NCBI GenBank assembly: GCA_002163135.1
Contig: MAAN01000004.1
Location: 1 to 64,000, forward strand
Length of the DNA: 64,000 nt
Source: Alphaproteobacteria bacterium 46_93_T64
GTDB lineage: Bacteria > Pseudomonadota > Alphaproteobacteria > Sneathiellales > Sneathiellaceae
Direction of reading: 5' to 3'
The notes beneath the pieces are model-generated. The model was given only the letters and a program-made list of their open reading frames with translations, had not been told where the DNA came from and searched no databases. This document shows, piece after piece, positions 44,288 to 56,599 of the stretch. The translations under genes and the position numbers were made by a program. How positions within the stretch are numbered: position 1 is the first letter of the stretch; every line of letters starts with the position of its first letter.

Positions 44288-44863
44288 TTATTGTTGAGTT
44301 GCCAGTAATTTTTCAATGGCACGGTGGCGGTTCTGTCTTGCGTGGTCGAGAGCAGATCGTCCCGTGAAATCAGTGAGCCGTACGTCCACATCATTTTGCA
44401 GAAGCAACTTTATTACATCAAGATTACCGTTCTGAGCAGCCTTGATAAGCGAGGTTTCTCCCTGACTGTTTTCAGCATTCGCTTTTGCGCCAGCCTTTAA
44501 AAGAAGTTCCACGATATCTGTGTGCCCTTGTACGGAAGCATGCATCAAGGTCGAATTTCCCAGCCTGTCGCTCAAATTCACATTGGCACCGTTTTTGATT
44601 AATGTTTTCACAATTTTTGTGGCGCCTAGCTCAGCTGCTCGGCTGATAAGCGGTACTTTTGCACTGTCACGGATATTTACGTTTTGACCTTTTAGGAGGA
44701 AGGCTTCCACTCCTTCAACATTATTTTGGATAACCGCATCAAAGACTTCGTGCTCTCCAAACAGTGCGGAGGCTGAGACGTCCCTTTGTATTAAACTGGT
44801 TGACGCAGATGTGGTCCCCAGAAATACAAGCGCAATAATAAAACTGCGAAGTGAAAATCGCAT
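44288..44863 (-). CDS. Exported ankyrin-repeat protein
   Basis: A 191-residue protein with a signal peptide (MRFSLRSFIIALVFLGTTSA) and about five ankyrin repeats, for example GATKIVKTLIKNGANVNLSD, GNSTLMHASVQGHTDIVELL, QGETSLIKAAQNGNLDVIKL and GRSALDHARQNRHRAIEKLL. I chose ATG 44863, preceded by GGGAG; a TTG at 44884 would add seven residues. Likely periplasmic protein-protein interaction; partner unknown. Confidence 0.87.
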   Translation of the reverse strand: MRFSLRSFIIALVFLGTTSASTSLIQRDVSASALFGEHEVFDAVIQNNVEGVEAFLLKGQNVNIRDSAKVPLISRAAELGATKIVKTLIKNGANVNLSDRLGNSTLMHASVQGHTDIVELLLKAGAKANAENSQGETSLIKAAQNGNLDVIKLLLQNDVDVRLTDFTGRSALDHARQNRHRAIEKLLATQQ

Positions 44864-45033
44864 GTTAGTCTCCCAATTAGCCAAGCTGTTAATAAGTCTA
44901 GCAGTTAGTCATGATAGGTTGCAATTACTGAGGCAAATTTTAGCGAAAATGCAGTTATGTTGCGGTGCAGCGAAAACTATGCTACATTGCAACATTAGTA
45001 TAGAAGTTTATTCTTAATTTGGGAGTGCAATCA

Positions 45034-46263
45034 TTGCTCTATCAGTTTAACGAGTTTCAGAGAATGGTCGTGTCACCAGTTCGGGTTGCGGCACAAATTC
45101 AATCCCAAATCTTAAGAAGCCCCTTTAATCCCTTTTCTGAATTGCCCATGGTGCGCACATTGGCGGCCTCTTATGAGCTGTTTTCAGAAATGACCCAATA
45201 TCATGGCAAGCCTGCGTTTGGTTTACATGAGACCGTGGTCGACGGAAAAACCGTCTCTGTGACTGAAGAAAGTGTTCATGACTTACCCTTTGGGCAGCTG
45301 AAACACTTCAAACGCGATACCCAAAAGCAAGACCCCAAACTATTGATTGTTGCGCCCATGTCTGGGCATTTCGCGACATTGCTGCGCGGCACAGTTGAAG
45401 CCATGTTGCCGGATCATGATGTGTATGTTACCGATTGGATTGACGCATCATCTGTTCCGTTGAGTGAGGGCGGGTTCGATCTGGATGATTATATAGATTA
45501 TGTGCGAGCTTTCCTTGCCGTTCTTGGACCAAACGCAAATGTGCTCGCTGTCTGTCAGCCAGGTGTCCCAGTTTTGGCAAGTATTGCCTTGATGTCGGAG
45601 GACAATGATCCAAATGTGCCTGCCACGATGACTTTAATGGGAAGTCCCATTGATACGCGCCGTCATCCAACAGTTCCTTGTAAGCTGGCGACAGATCACT
45701 CCCTTAGCTGGTTTGAAAAAACCGTCATTCACAGCGTGCCAGTGGTATATCCTGGCGCATTTCGCCGTGTTTACCCGGGGTTTTTACAGCTTGGTGGTTT
45801 TGTCAGTATGAATTTGGACCGCCACGTGGACGCCCATCTTCGTCAATTTGACCATTTGGTGGAAGGTGATGGTGATAGTGCCGATAAACACAGAGAGTTT
45901 TATTCGGAATATAATGCCGTTATGGATTTGAGCGCCGAATATTATCTACAAACTATTGAAACAGTCTTTCAAAAGCAATCGCTGGCAAAAGGCGAAATGA
46001 TGTATCGCGGGGATCGACTTGTGGATACAACGGCCATTCGGAAAACGGCATTGTTGACAGTTGAGGGCGAACTTGACGACATTTCGGGCGTTGGTCAAAC
46101 TGTTGCTGCCCATGATATTTGTGCCAATCTGGCCAAATCCAAGAAAGAACATTACGAGCAGGCTGGTGTTGGCCATTACGGTGTCTTTAACGGATCCAAA
46201 TTCCGCAAATTTATCGCACCACGTATTGGCAAATTCATAAAAAAGCATGATACTGATAAATAA
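45034..46263 (+). CDS. phaZ: Intracellular polyhydroxyalkanoate depolymerase
   Basis: Mobilises stored polyhydroxybutyrate granules. The 409-residue alpha/beta hydrolase has LLIVAPMSGHFATLLRGTVE, VYVTDWIDASSVP, the modified lipase box AVCQPGVP with catalytic cysteine (about 174) as in cytoplasmic PhaZ, and a C-terminal PHB_depo_C region (LLTVEGELDDISGVGQT, EQAGVGHYGVFNGSKFR). I chose TTG 45034 because GGGAG lies 8 bases upstream and the resulting MLYQFNEFQRM matches the family N terminus; an upstream TTG at 45019 is also open. No phaC or phaB nearby. Confidence 0.9.
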   Translation: MLYQFNEFQRMVVSPVRVAAQIQSQILRSPFNPFSELPMVRTLAASYELFSEMTQYHGKPAFGLHETVVDGKTVSVTEESVHDLPFGQLKHFKRDTQKQDPKLLIVAPMSGHFATLLRGTVEAMLPDHDVYVTDWIDASSVPLSEGGFDLDDYIDYVRAFLAVLGPNANVLAVCQPGVPVLASIALMSEDNDPNVPATMTLMGSPIDTRRHPTVPCKLATDHSLSWFEKTVIHSVPVVYPGAFRRVYPGFLQLGGFVSMNLDRHVDAHLRQFDHLVEGDGDSADKHREFYSEYNAVMDLSAEYYLQTIETVFQKQSLAKGEMMYRGDRLVDTTAIRKTALLTVEGELDDISGVGQTVAAHDICANLAKSKKEHYEQAGVGHYGVFNGSKFRKFIAPRIGKFIKKHDTDK

Positions 46264-46295
46264 TTCAGTATCATGTGTAAATGAAGGCTAGTTAG

Positions 46296-46745
46296 GTGAC
46301 AGATAAACCGTTTTGGGAAGAAATTCCGCTTTCAGAAATGAATAAAGAGCAATGGGAATCCCTGTGCGACGGCTGTGCAAAATGCTGCCTACTTAAGTTG
46401 GAAGACGAAGACACATTAGAGATAGCCTATACAAATGTGGCGTGTCGTCAGCTGGATTTGGGTACCTGCCGTTGTCGGAACTATTCGGACCGGGCGCGTC
46501 TCGTTCCCGATTGCGTCACTATGACCCCGAAGCTTGTCCCTGAGCTTAGCTGGATGCCGAAAACATGTGCGTACCGTCGCTTGTCTGAGGGCAAGAAGCT
46601 TGCTTGGTGGCATCCTCTCGTCTCCGGATCTCCTGATACTGTTCATGAAGCTGGAATCTCTGTACGGGGACGTTCCATCTCCGAGCGGATCGCCGGTGAT
46701 GTGGAAGATCATATCGTTTCCTGGCCTGAAGAAGATATTTCTTAA
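46296..46745 (+). CDS. UPF0260 (YcgN) family cysteine-rich protein
   Basis: A 149-residue protein of the YkgJ/YcgN family with the cluster CDGCAKCC (residues 24-31) and further conserved cysteines ([33 protein letters not shown]), suited to binding zinc or an Fe-S centre. The family function is unknown. It starts at GTG 46296. The stop is only 2 bases before the next GTG, so it is coupled to the YgjP-like gene. Confidence 0.9.
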   Translation: MTDKPFWEEIPLSEMNKEQWESLCDGCAKCCLLKLEDEDTLEIAYTNVACRQLDLGTCRCRNYSDRARLVPDCVTMTPKLVPELSWMPKTCAYRRLSEGKKLAWWHPLVSGSPDTVHEAGISVRGRSISERIAGDVEDHIVSWPEEDIS

Positions 46746-46747
46746 AA

Positions 46748-47509
46748 GTGGCTAGAACAGAAACCAATAACTTAGAAACATCACCTGTGCAGGGAATAAC
46801 TTTTAGCCTAAAACCAACGCCGCATTTTGAAATAGATGGGCGACAGGTTGCTGTTATTGTTACTAAATCAGCGCGTGCAAAAAAAATGAAGTTGAAAATC
46901 CGATCGAATGGATCGGTGGAACTTGTCCTCCCGAAACGGGCCTCGTTAAAACGTGGTTATGAGTTTGTAGTTTCTGAGAAGGTCTGGGTTGCGCGGATGG
47001 TTCAGAATGTTGAGCCCTCAGTTGCTTTCGCTCCCGGTATCTCTCTTCCCATACTGGGGATCCCACATACTCTTTCTCACGCTCCGGAAATGCGGAGGGG
47101 TGTTTGGCAGGAAGATGGAAATATATTTGTCTCAGGTGAAATTGCTCATTTCCCACGCCGCTTACGAGATTGGATCAAGCGGGAAGCTAAGCAAATACTG
47201 ATCCGAAAAGTGGACTACTACGCCGAAAAGATAGACAAACCTGTTCGTCGGATTACAATTCGGGATCAGAAAAGCCGGTGGGGGAGTTGTTCATCTGCTG
47301 GAAATTTGAACTTCTCATGGCGGTTGCTCTTAATGCCGGAAAAAGTAATGTCGTATATCGTAGCCCATGAAGTTGCACATCTAGAGCATATGAACCACAG
47401 TCAGGAATTTTGGGAACTGGTGGAGAGCTTATGTCCAGATATGGAAGAGTCAAAACATTGGCTCAAAATGAATGGCACTTCATTGCACAAGTATGATACA
47501 ACTATTTAG
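46748..47509 (+). CDS. YgjP-like metal-dependent hydrolase (M48/SprT-like)
   Basis: A 253-residue protein with the zinc motif HEVAHLEHMNH (His 207, Glu 208, His 211, third ligand His 217) and the family segment DQKSRWGSCSSAGNLNFSWR, LLLMPEKVMSYIVAHE. It matches the DUF45/YgjP (WLM-like) putative peptidases. No signal peptide, so probably cytoplasmic. It starts at GTG 46748, two bases after the YcgN-like gene. Confidence 0.88.
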   Translation: MARTETNNLETSPVQGITFSLKPTPHFEIDGRQVAVIVTKSARAKKMKLKIRSNGSVELVLPKRASLKRGYEFVVSEKVWVARMVQNVEPSVAFAPGISLPILGIPHTLSHAPEMRRGVWQEDGNIFVSGEIAHFPRRLRDWIKREAKQILIRKVDYYAEKIDKPVRRITIRDQKSRWGSCSSAGNLNFSWRLLLMPEKVMSYIVAHEVAHLEHMNHSQEFWELVESLCPDMEESKHWLKMNGTSLHKYDTTI

Positions 47510-47557
47510 AGTGACACCTTCGTTCTAAGCTTTGACTAGTTGATAAAAACATAGACG

Positions 47558-48769
47558 ATGCATCTACAATCTAATACCAAAATTTATATTGTATTTCTTG
47601 CGGCTGCGGTTGCGATTGGACCCTTGGCAACGGATATGTATTTACCAAGCCTTCCCCTGTTGGCGAAGGTTTTTGCCGTTTCTGTGTCTGAAGTCCAATG
47701 GACTTTGAGCGTGTTTATGATTGGAATAGCTGTGTTCCAATTGATCATCGGGCCCATTTCGGACCGCTTTGGCAGGAAACCGGTTCTAATATCGGGTTTA
47801 TTGATCTTCGGCGCATCTTGCTTCGCGTCTGAAACCTCTAGTACGATTGTTGACCTTACATTTTACAGGTTTTTACAAAGTCTCGGTGTTTGTATTGCTG
47901 TGGTTATTCCGCGGGCAATGGTCCGTGATCTGTTTGATCGCGACGAGGCGGCGAGCAAATTATCCAAAATGGGAACCCTCATGGGATTTGCTCCGGCACT
48001 GGCGCCCATCCTTGGCGGATATATTGTGCTATCAAATGGTTGGGGAGGAGTGTTTTTCTTCTTAGGGATTTACGCTTTTGCAGTGGCAATCATTGTCATT
48101 TTTTTTGTAGAAGAGACGCTGTTACGTAAAGATAAGGCTGCGCTTAGGCCAAAGTATATTTTTGCCAACTATCAAGAGATCCTTTCGTCTTCTGAGTTTC
48201 TGGGATATGCCGTAACAGCTGGCCTGTGTTTTGGCGGGTTTTTCGCCTATATATCCAGCTCTTCGTTCGTACTGATAAATGTTATTGGTATTCCGGTGGA
48301 GCAATTTGGGTATTATTTTGGTTTTGTCGTCATCGGGTTTATTCTTGGGACGTTGCTCGGACCATGGCTCAGCCGAAAAATCAGCTTGCATAAAGCCCTT
48401 CAAGTTGGGGCTCTTTTTTCCTGTGTAGGCGGTCTCTTTTTACTGATCTTTGCCCAGCTTCATAACCTACACCCGCTGGAGATAATTCTTCCGATGTTCA
48501 TCTATAACATTGGGGTTGGAATTGTAATTCCTCAGTGTCAGGCCGGAGCTATGCATCCTTTTCCTGAGAAAGCTGGATCCGCTTCAGCGTTGGCCGGATT
48601 TATTATTTTGGGTTTTTCCGCATCTCTCGGCCTTACAGTCGCAGAATTATATGATGGAACCCACTTGCCCATGGTGGTGATTATTTTTGCGATGGGCGTG
48701 CTCACATTGGTGTTCAATCACCTTGCTGTGTATCGCCCCATAAAAGAAAAAATCAACGTTCCAAATTAG
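47558..48769 (+). CDS. Bcr/CflA family drug-efflux MFS transporter
   Basis: A 403-residue major facilitator with twelve predicted membrane segments. Diagnostic pieces are IGPLATDMYLPSLPLLAKVF, the motif between TM2 and TM3 GPISDRFGRKPVLISGLLIF, and QSLGVCIAVVIPRAMVRDLF. The Bcr/CflA subfamily exports bicyclomycin, chloramphenicol and similar compounds; bicyclomycin targets Rho. The substrate here is not known. Its last four bases overlap the convergent penicillin-binding-protein gene. Confidence 0.9.
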   Translation: MHLQSNTKIYIVFLAAAVAIGPLATDMYLPSLPLLAKVFAVSVSEVQWTLSVFMIGIAVFQLIIGPISDRFGRKPVLISGLLIFGASCFASETSSTIVDLTFYRFLQSLGVCIAVVIPRAMVRDLFDRDEAASKLSKMGTLMGFAPALAPILGGYIVLSNGWGGVFFFLGIYAFAVAIIVIFFVEETLLRKDKAALRPKYIFANYQEILSSSEFLGYAVTAGLCFGGFFAYISSSSFVLINVIGIPVEQFGYYFGFVVIGFILGTLLGPWLSRKISLHKALQVGALFSCVGGLFLLIFAQLHNLHPLEIILPMFIYNIGVGIVIPQCQAGAMHPFPEKAGSASALAGFIILGFSASLGLTVAELYDGTHLPMVVIIFAMGVLTLVFNHLAVYRPIKEKINVPN

Positions 48770-50841
48770 GGTTTTTCGTCTTCAACTTGCGAGGGTTCGT
48801 TTGAACGGCTGCTAGAGTTGTTTGCATCGTTGCCGAAGGTTGTGACAATGCGATCCCAAATACTTGTTTGTGAGGGAGCTGGCTTTTCGCGGACAGTAAC
48901 AAATTTGACTGTTTTGTTTTGACCAACAGCCTGGATCATAAAATCCCGCCATGCGAATGACGGTAAGTTACTTCCTGTGACTTTCTTTGTCGCTGTACCG
49001 TTATCGTTTCCGAACCAGACTCCAGTTACAAGGTCTGGCGTGAATCCAATGAACCAAGCATCTCTATAACCTTGTGTGGTTCCGGTTTTACCGGCTGCGG
49101 CAAATCCTGGATTGGCGGCTCTCCCAGTCCCTTTGGTTAGGGTTGCGGCCATAACATCACGCATTTTGTTGACGGTTCGTCCGCTGATTAGGCGCCCACG
49201 TCCAGAACTTTTGCGTTTGTAAAGCAGCCTGCCTTGCTTGTTTCGGATCTCAAGAACGCCGTAGGGAAGGACACCGCGTCCCCCATTGGCGATAACGGCA
49301 TAGGCGGCACTCATTTCAAGTAACGTTACTTCATTTGTTCCAAGTGAAATAGAAGGGTGAGCCGGCATTTTGCCGCTCAGGCCCATTTTGGCAGCCATTT
49401 TTGCGACTGTACCCCTGCCAATTTCTTCACTCAATTTAATGGCGACGGTGTTAATGGATTTTGCGTAGGCATCACGTAGTGTCATGCGGCCACTATAGCG
49501 CCGTGTGTAATTGTGGGGTTTCCAGCCATTGATGTTTATGGGTCCATCCAGATAAACATCGTCTGGACTTCGGCCTTGTTCGAAGCCAGCTGCATAAACA
49601 ATTGTCTTGAAGACGGAGCCTGGTTGGCGCCGGGCTGAAGTAACGCGGTTAAAGGCAGAAGCGGAATAGTTACGGCCTCCGACCATCGCCTTCACTTCTC
49701 CATTTGGTTTTAAGGCCACAAGAGCTGCTTGCGAGACTTGATACTTTTTCCCACTTTTGGCGAGTTGGGCCTCTAGTGACTTTTCCGCCTTTTTTTGTAA
49801 ATCCAAGTCGAGGGTTGTAATGACTTCCAGATCTTGATCTGTGCGCCCAAGAAAGGCACGAACCTCCCCGACGACCCAATCAGAGAAATATCGAACGTTC
49901 TTAAAATTGCTGCCGGCATGACGGAGGATTGCAGGATTTTTTACAAGTTTGTCAGCTTCACTTTTCGTTAGGTAGCCGACAGCCTGCATGCGTCTTATAA
50001 CAACCGTTGATCTCTGCTGCGAGCGTTTCAGGTTTACGGTAGGTGCATAATAAGTCGGTGCCTTTAAAAGGCCCGCTAACAAAGCAGCTTCGGCCGTTGA
50101 TAGGTCGGTGATACTTTTCGAGAAATATTTACGTGTTGCCGCGTCAATTCCAAAGGTGCCAGATCCGAAATACATGCGGTTCAGATAAAGCGCGAGGATT
50201 TCTTCTTTGCTGTAATTGGCCTCCAACCAAAAGGCTAGAAGGACTTCACGGATTTTACGTTGGATATTGCGCTTGGGGGTCAGAAACAGATTTTTGGCAA
50301 GCTGCTGGGTAATTGTGCTACCCCCTTCAACAACGCGTCCGGCTTGATAATTACGCCACAAAGCACGCACCAAACTTATGGGGTTTATGCCAAAGTGTTT
50401 GTAGAAATGGGCGTCTTCTGTTGCAAGAACAGCTTGTTTCATGCGTTCCGGGATCTGCTTTGGAGTGAGCATACGTCCATATAAATCGCCATAGGTTGCA
50501 AAACGGACGTTGTTAGAGGCTTTTAATACCAGCGAGGGGCGTTTTTCAATAACATCAATGCCGGAGATATCAGGCAGCGTATAGGCGAAGTAGCCAAAAA
50601 CGATTCCGACAAAAAGAATGCCCCATAAAACAATTGTTCCGCCCCAATTTATCAGGGCTTTAATCAATCCGCCGTTCTTATGCGCGGGCTGAGTGTCATT
50701 TTTGGTAGATTTTTTCTTAGTAGTTTTCTTGGAGGTTACCGTACTTTTTGCGGTCGGTTTCTTCTTCTTGGTCGCAGATGCTCTTTGGTCATAGCTTCGA
50801 GAGTTCTTGGTTTTGGGACCTTTGTTAGATGTTTTTTTCAT
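48766..50841 (-). CDS. Class A penicillin-binding protein (1A family)
   Basis: A 691-residue bifunctional peptidoglycan synthase. Residues 1-55 form a Lys/Thr/Ser-rich cytoplasmic tail, followed by one membrane segment (about 68-88), the GT51 glycosyltransferase (TEDAHFYKHFGI at 141-152 with catalytic Glu, GGSTITQQLAKNLFL at 173-187) and the transpeptidase with SVFK (409-412), SIN (462-464) and KTGT (585-588). All catalytic motifs are intact. It converges with and overlaps the MFS gene by 4 bases. Confidence 0.94.
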   Translation of the reverse strand: MKKTSNKGPKTKNSRSYDQRASATKKKKPTAKSTVTSKKTTKKKSTKNDTQPAHKNGGLIKALINWGGTIVLWGILFVGIVFGYFAYTLPDISGIDVIEKRPSLVLKASNNVRFATYGDLYGRMLTPKQIPERMKQAVLATEDAHFYKHFGINPISLVRALWRNYQAGRVVEGGSTITQQLAKNLFLTPKRNIQRKIREVLLAFWLEANYSKEEILALYLNRMYFGSGTFGIDAATRKYFSKSITDLSTAEAALLAGLLKAPTYYAPTVNLKRSQQRSTVVIRRMQAVGYLTKSEADKLVKNPAILRHAGSNFKNVRYFSDWVVGEVRAFLGRTDQDLEVITTLDLDLQKKAEKSLEAQLAKSGKKYQVSQAALVALKPNGEVKAMVGGRNYSASAFNRVTSARRQPGSVFKTIVYAAGFEQGRSPDDVYLDGPININGWKPHNYTRRYSGRMTLRDAYAKSINTVAIKLSEEIGRGTVAKMAAKMGLSGKMPAHPSISLGTNEVTLLEMSAAYAVIANGGRGVLPYGVLEIRNKQGRLLYKRKSSGRGRLISGRTVNKMRDVMAATLTKGTGRAANPGFAAAGKTGTTQGYRDAWFIGFTPDLVTGVWFGNDNGTATKKVTGSNLPSFAWRDFMIQAVGQNKTVKFVTVREKPAPSQTSIWDRIVTTFGNDANNSSSRSNEPSQVEDEKP

Positions 50842-50934
50842 GATGGAGGTTAATTTGCGACCCTAAAAATTTACTTACACGGACAGTTTACGCGAAAATT
50901 GTACCATTTTAAGGCAGAAATAAGTTGGGATCGT

Positions 50935-50954
50935 GAAGGGGCATGGGCCCCTTC
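50935..50954. terminator. Strong hairpin downstream of the 51 kb secreted-protein gene
   Basis: An 8-base perfect stem GAAGGGGC / GCCCCTTC with a 4-base loop, 18 bases past the stop codon of the minus-strand gene. There is no T-run, so intrinsic termination is uncertain; it may protect the 3' end of the transcript. Confidence 0.45.
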
Positions 50955-50971
50955 GTTGGCTAGTATCTACC

Positions 50972-51358
50972 TTAGCGAATATTTGCCACATATTTTATGG
51001 TGCCCGATGTGCTACCTGTGCAAATTTCGTCTGTGCGTTTGATACTTGTTCTAGTTGTTTTGCTTGCAGTGATTTTTGTTTTTAAGGAGACAACGGCGCA
51101 GGCATATAACTCACCAGTTTTCACATCTCTTCGGGCCGCAATAAATTTCTTGGCGCGCCCAACAACTTGAATTGATTTATCCAGCGTTTTGTCTGTAACG
51201 ACGGCGCGAAGATTGCGGGCGTGGATGTCCTCAACAACTTTGCGCATCATATATTCTGCATCGTCCCGTAAATCCTTTGGGATAGTGTTTGCCGCCATGA
51301 CTGATGTTACCAACAGGCAACTTGCTACAAATAAGCCAAGTGCAGTTAGAAATTTCAT
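50972..51358 (-). CDS. Small secreted protein of unknown function
   Basis: A 128-residue protein with a clear Sec signal peptide (FLTALGLFVASCLLVTSVMA then ANTIP). The mature part is basic, with helices (DAEYMMRKVVEDIHARNLRA) and two cysteines (ACAVVSL and EICTGSTSG) that could form a disulfide. I do not recognise the family. It lies downstream of gyrB on the same strand, with about 145 bases between, and has its own hairpin after the stop. Confidence 0.7.
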   Translation of the reverse strand: MKFLTALGLFVASCLLVTSVMAANTIPKDLRDDAEYMMRKVVEDIHARNLRAVVTDKTLDKSIQVVGRAKKFIAARRDVKTGELYACAVVSLKTKITASKTTRTSIKRTDEICTGSTSGTIKYVANIR

Positions 51359-51503
51359 CGTTCATCCAATCATCGAAAATACATACTAAAGAAAGGCGCA
51401 TATTAAGTGACTTTTGTGCGAAAACAAACCGCCATATGCGCCTTTTCAAAATTTTATTCTCCTTAACTATAAGAAACAGGTTAAGGCATCTTTAATCTGA
51501 GAA

Positions 51504-53960
<2,457 letters not shown>

Positions 53961-53966
53961 TTAGGT

Positions 53967-55133
53967 TCAGCTCATCAATGCCGGTGTGAGCCGACCTTGT
54001 TCAACTGCAAAAAACTGTGCCCGTTCTCCAAGTTCAGAAAAGAGCACATCGTCGGTTCCTGTCATCCAAGCCTGCATTTTCAATTCAGCTATTTCATCAA
54101 ACAGGGCGATGCGTCGTGTCTGGTCCAGATGGGCCGTAATTTCGTCCAGTAATAATACCGGGGCTTTGCCATGTAATCCAGCCTGTAGACGCGCATCTGC
54201 CAGGATAATTGAAATTAAAAGCGCTTTTTGCTCCCCGGTGGAGCAAAGGTTGGCCGCTTGTTCTTTTTCTCTGTGCAAAACTTGTAAATCGCTGCGGTGC
54301 GGGCCGATTGTCGTGCTCCCTGCCTTGGCATCAATTTTCCGCTGCTTTTCCAAAGTTTCCCGGTAATTATCTTCAGCTTTGAGGGCCGGCATACTGGAAA
54401 TGGCTTTTTCCAGATCTCCAGATAAGGACAATTCAGCTTTTGGGAACGCAGTTTTATTGCTGGTGCGTAATTTACCTTCTTCATCTAACATAGCACGATT
54501 GAGACGCTCCACGGTTTCAACACGCGACGCTACAATAGCAATGGCGTGTTCTGCCATTTGGTGCTCCAAGGTTGAAAGCCAATGCAGGTCAATGCGTCCT
54601 TCTTTCAAAAGACGGTTGCGTTCTCGCATGATTTTTTCAAATGTTGCCGTTCGCTTGGCATGGGCGGGGTCAAATCCGTAAGCCAGTCGATCCAGAAAAC
54701 GTCGCCTACCACTGGCACCTTCTTGAAATAGCCGATCCATTTGAGGCGTAAGCCATCCGATGCTAAGAATTTCTCCAAGATCGGTAGCTTTCATACCGCT
54801 TTGTCCATCAATACGCACAGTTCTTTTGTCTGTTTGCATGGGGTTATCGGTCTGCCGAATAAGGCCCGTGCCAAGAGTGCGTTCCATTTGGCCATCATTC
54901 AAAATACCGGATACGGCCCAACCACCTTTGCCAAAACTGCATTCAGGGTCGTTCAACTTTGCCCGGCGCAAACCGCGCCCCGGGGACAGAAACGAAATGG
55001 CTTCAAGTAAATTAGTTTTGCCGCTACCATTGGGTCCAGTGAGGACCACCGGACGGGTATCAGTTTCCACTTTCAAATAAGAATAATTCCGAAAGTCCGT
55101 GAGAACCAGCCGCGTCAGAGCAAGTGGGGTCAA
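53967..55133 (-). CDS. recF: DNA replication and repair protein RecF
   Basis: SMC-like ATPase acting in gap repair through RecFOR. The 388-residue protein has the Walker A GPNGSGKTNLLEAISFLSPG (from residue 33), GLRRAKL, and the C-terminal signature CSTGEQKALLISIILADARL with APVLLLDEITAHLD. Translation starts at TTG 55133, supported by AGGAG six bases upstream. It is between dnaN and gyrB. Confidence 0.95.
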   Translation of the reverse strand: MTPLALTRLVLTDFRNYSYLKVETDTRPVVLTGPNGSGKTNLLEAISFLSPGRGLRRAKLNDPECSFGKGGWAVSGILNDGQMERTLGTGLIRQTDNPMQTDKRTVRIDGQSGMKATDLGEILSIGWLTPQMDRLFQEGASGRRRFLDRLAYGFDPAHAKRTATFEKIMRERNRLLKEGRIDLHWLSTLEHQMAEHAIAIVASRVETVERLNRAMLDEEGKLRTSNKTAFPKAELSLSGDLEKAISSMPALKAEDNYRETLEKQRKIDAKAGSTTIGPHRSDLQVLHREKEQAANLCSTGEQKALLISIILADARLQAGLHGKAPVLLLDEITAHLDQTRRIALFDEIAELKMQAWMTGTDDVLFSELGERAQFFAVEQGRLTPALMS

Positions 55134-55193
55134 AAAAGGCTCCTAAGGGAAACATGCCTGAAAAAGGCGGGATAACCCCGCCAGTGGTTCAGA

Positions 55194-56312
55194 TCAGACC
55201 CGCATGGGCATCAATACGTAAAGTGCACCATCATCAGTACCGTCTTTTACGATAGTTGGAGATTGGGCATCCGCGAGAACGAAATGGGCATTGTCCCCTT
55301 CGATTTGGCCTGTGATATCCAACAAATATTTGGAATTGAAGCCGATTTCCATATCCCCGGCAGTGTAGCTTACTGACAGTGATTCCGTTGCGCTTCCGCT
55401 GTCAGCACCTGTCGCTGACAAAGTTACAGTGTCGTCAGACAATGTGAGTTTAATGGCGCGGGATTTTTCTGTAGAAACTGTAGAAACTCGATCAACCGCT
55501 TGAGCGAAAGATTTTCCGTCAAGTTCCAGTACCTTGTTGTTTCCGGATGGAATAACTCGCTCATAATCAGGGAAGGTGCCATCAATAAGTTTTGAGGTCA
55601 GGATGGAACCGTCAAACGAGAAACAAATACGATTGTCAGACATTGAAATGGAGACATCACCTTCTGTATCATCGATGAGTTTCCGAAGCTCATTAACAGC
55701 TTTGCGCGGAATAATAACACCTGGAATGTTTTCAGCGTTGGCTGGAACAGGTGTCTCAACACGAGCTAATCGATGCCCGTCGGTTGCTACCGCTCTGAGA
55801 ACAGGGATACCGTCGCTATCAGCGGCATGTAGATAAATGCCGTTCAAATAATAGCGCGTTTCTTCAGTAGAGATAGCAAAACGTGTCTTGTCAATCAAAC
55901 GCTTCAGCTCTTTGCTTGGTAGCGTAAAGCTAAACGGTAGTTCACCAGACTCCATTATCGGGAAGTCGTCTTTAGGCAAGCAAGACAAAGCAAATTGCGA
56001 GCGACCGGCGCGGACGGTAATCCGTCCGTCTTCACCGTTATAGTCTATTTCAACCTGTGAGCCATCGGGCAGCTTACGGACGATGTCGTAAAGGAGATGA
56101 GCGGGGGCAGTAATTGCGCCAGAAGTTTGAACTTCAGCAGAAACTTGCTCATTAATCGCAAGGTCCAAATCTGTTGATGTCAGACTCAAAATTCCGTTAT
56201 CTGCACTCAGCAGAATGTTTGACAGTATAGGAATAGTATTCCGGCGTTCCACCACGCTTTGAACGTGATTGAGGGCGGTGAGCAAAGTACTGCGTTCGAT
56301 TGTTATTTTCAT
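55194..56312 (-). CDS. dnaN: DNA polymerase III beta subunit (sliding clamp)
   Basis: Ring-shaped processivity clamp. The 372-residue protein has MKITIERSTLLTALNHVQSV, VERRNTIPILSNILL, and the three repeated clamp domains, ending in the conserved QSPTIVKDG...ALYVLMPMRV. I chose ATG 56312, the usual alphaproteobacterial start; ATG 56336 would add eight residues. It lies between dnaA and recF. Confidence 0.96.
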   Translation of the reverse strand: MKITIERSTLLTALNHVQSVVERRNTIPILSNILLSADNGILSLTSTDLDLAINEQVSAEVQTSGAITAPAHLLYDIVRKLPDGSQVEIDYNGEDGRITVRAGRSQFALSCLPKDDFPIMESGELPFSFTLPSKELKRLIDKTRFAISTEETRYYLNGIYLHAADSDGIPVLRAVATDGHRLARVETPVPANAENIPGVIIPRKAVNELRKLIDDTEGDVSISMSDNRICFSFDGSILTSKLIDGTFPDYERVIPSGNNKVLELDGKSFAQAVDRVSTVSTEKSRAIKLTLSDDTVTLSATGADSGSATESLSVSYTAGDMEIGFNSKYLLDITGQIEGDNAHFVLADAQSPTIVKDGTDDGALYVLMPMRV

Positions 56313-56599
56313 AGGCTCTACTTGGCTTTCAGACATTCCACGGATTAAACACCATCATGCTTGATTATGATGTTCAACTACAACAATAAACTCCCAACTT
56401 CAAATCCTGTTCATATGCGTTAAGAAGTTGATTCAAAAAAATGAATCATCGACGAATAAGCAATGCGTCTAGGTAGAAGCGTTCCTAGCACTATATCAGA
56501 TCACTTTGCCCTTGCCCATGTAATTTAACAGGCAAAGGGTTTGGTCCAATGCAATTGGTTTTTATTGGTAATTATGAGAGGTTTCGTTCCCGTAGAAGG

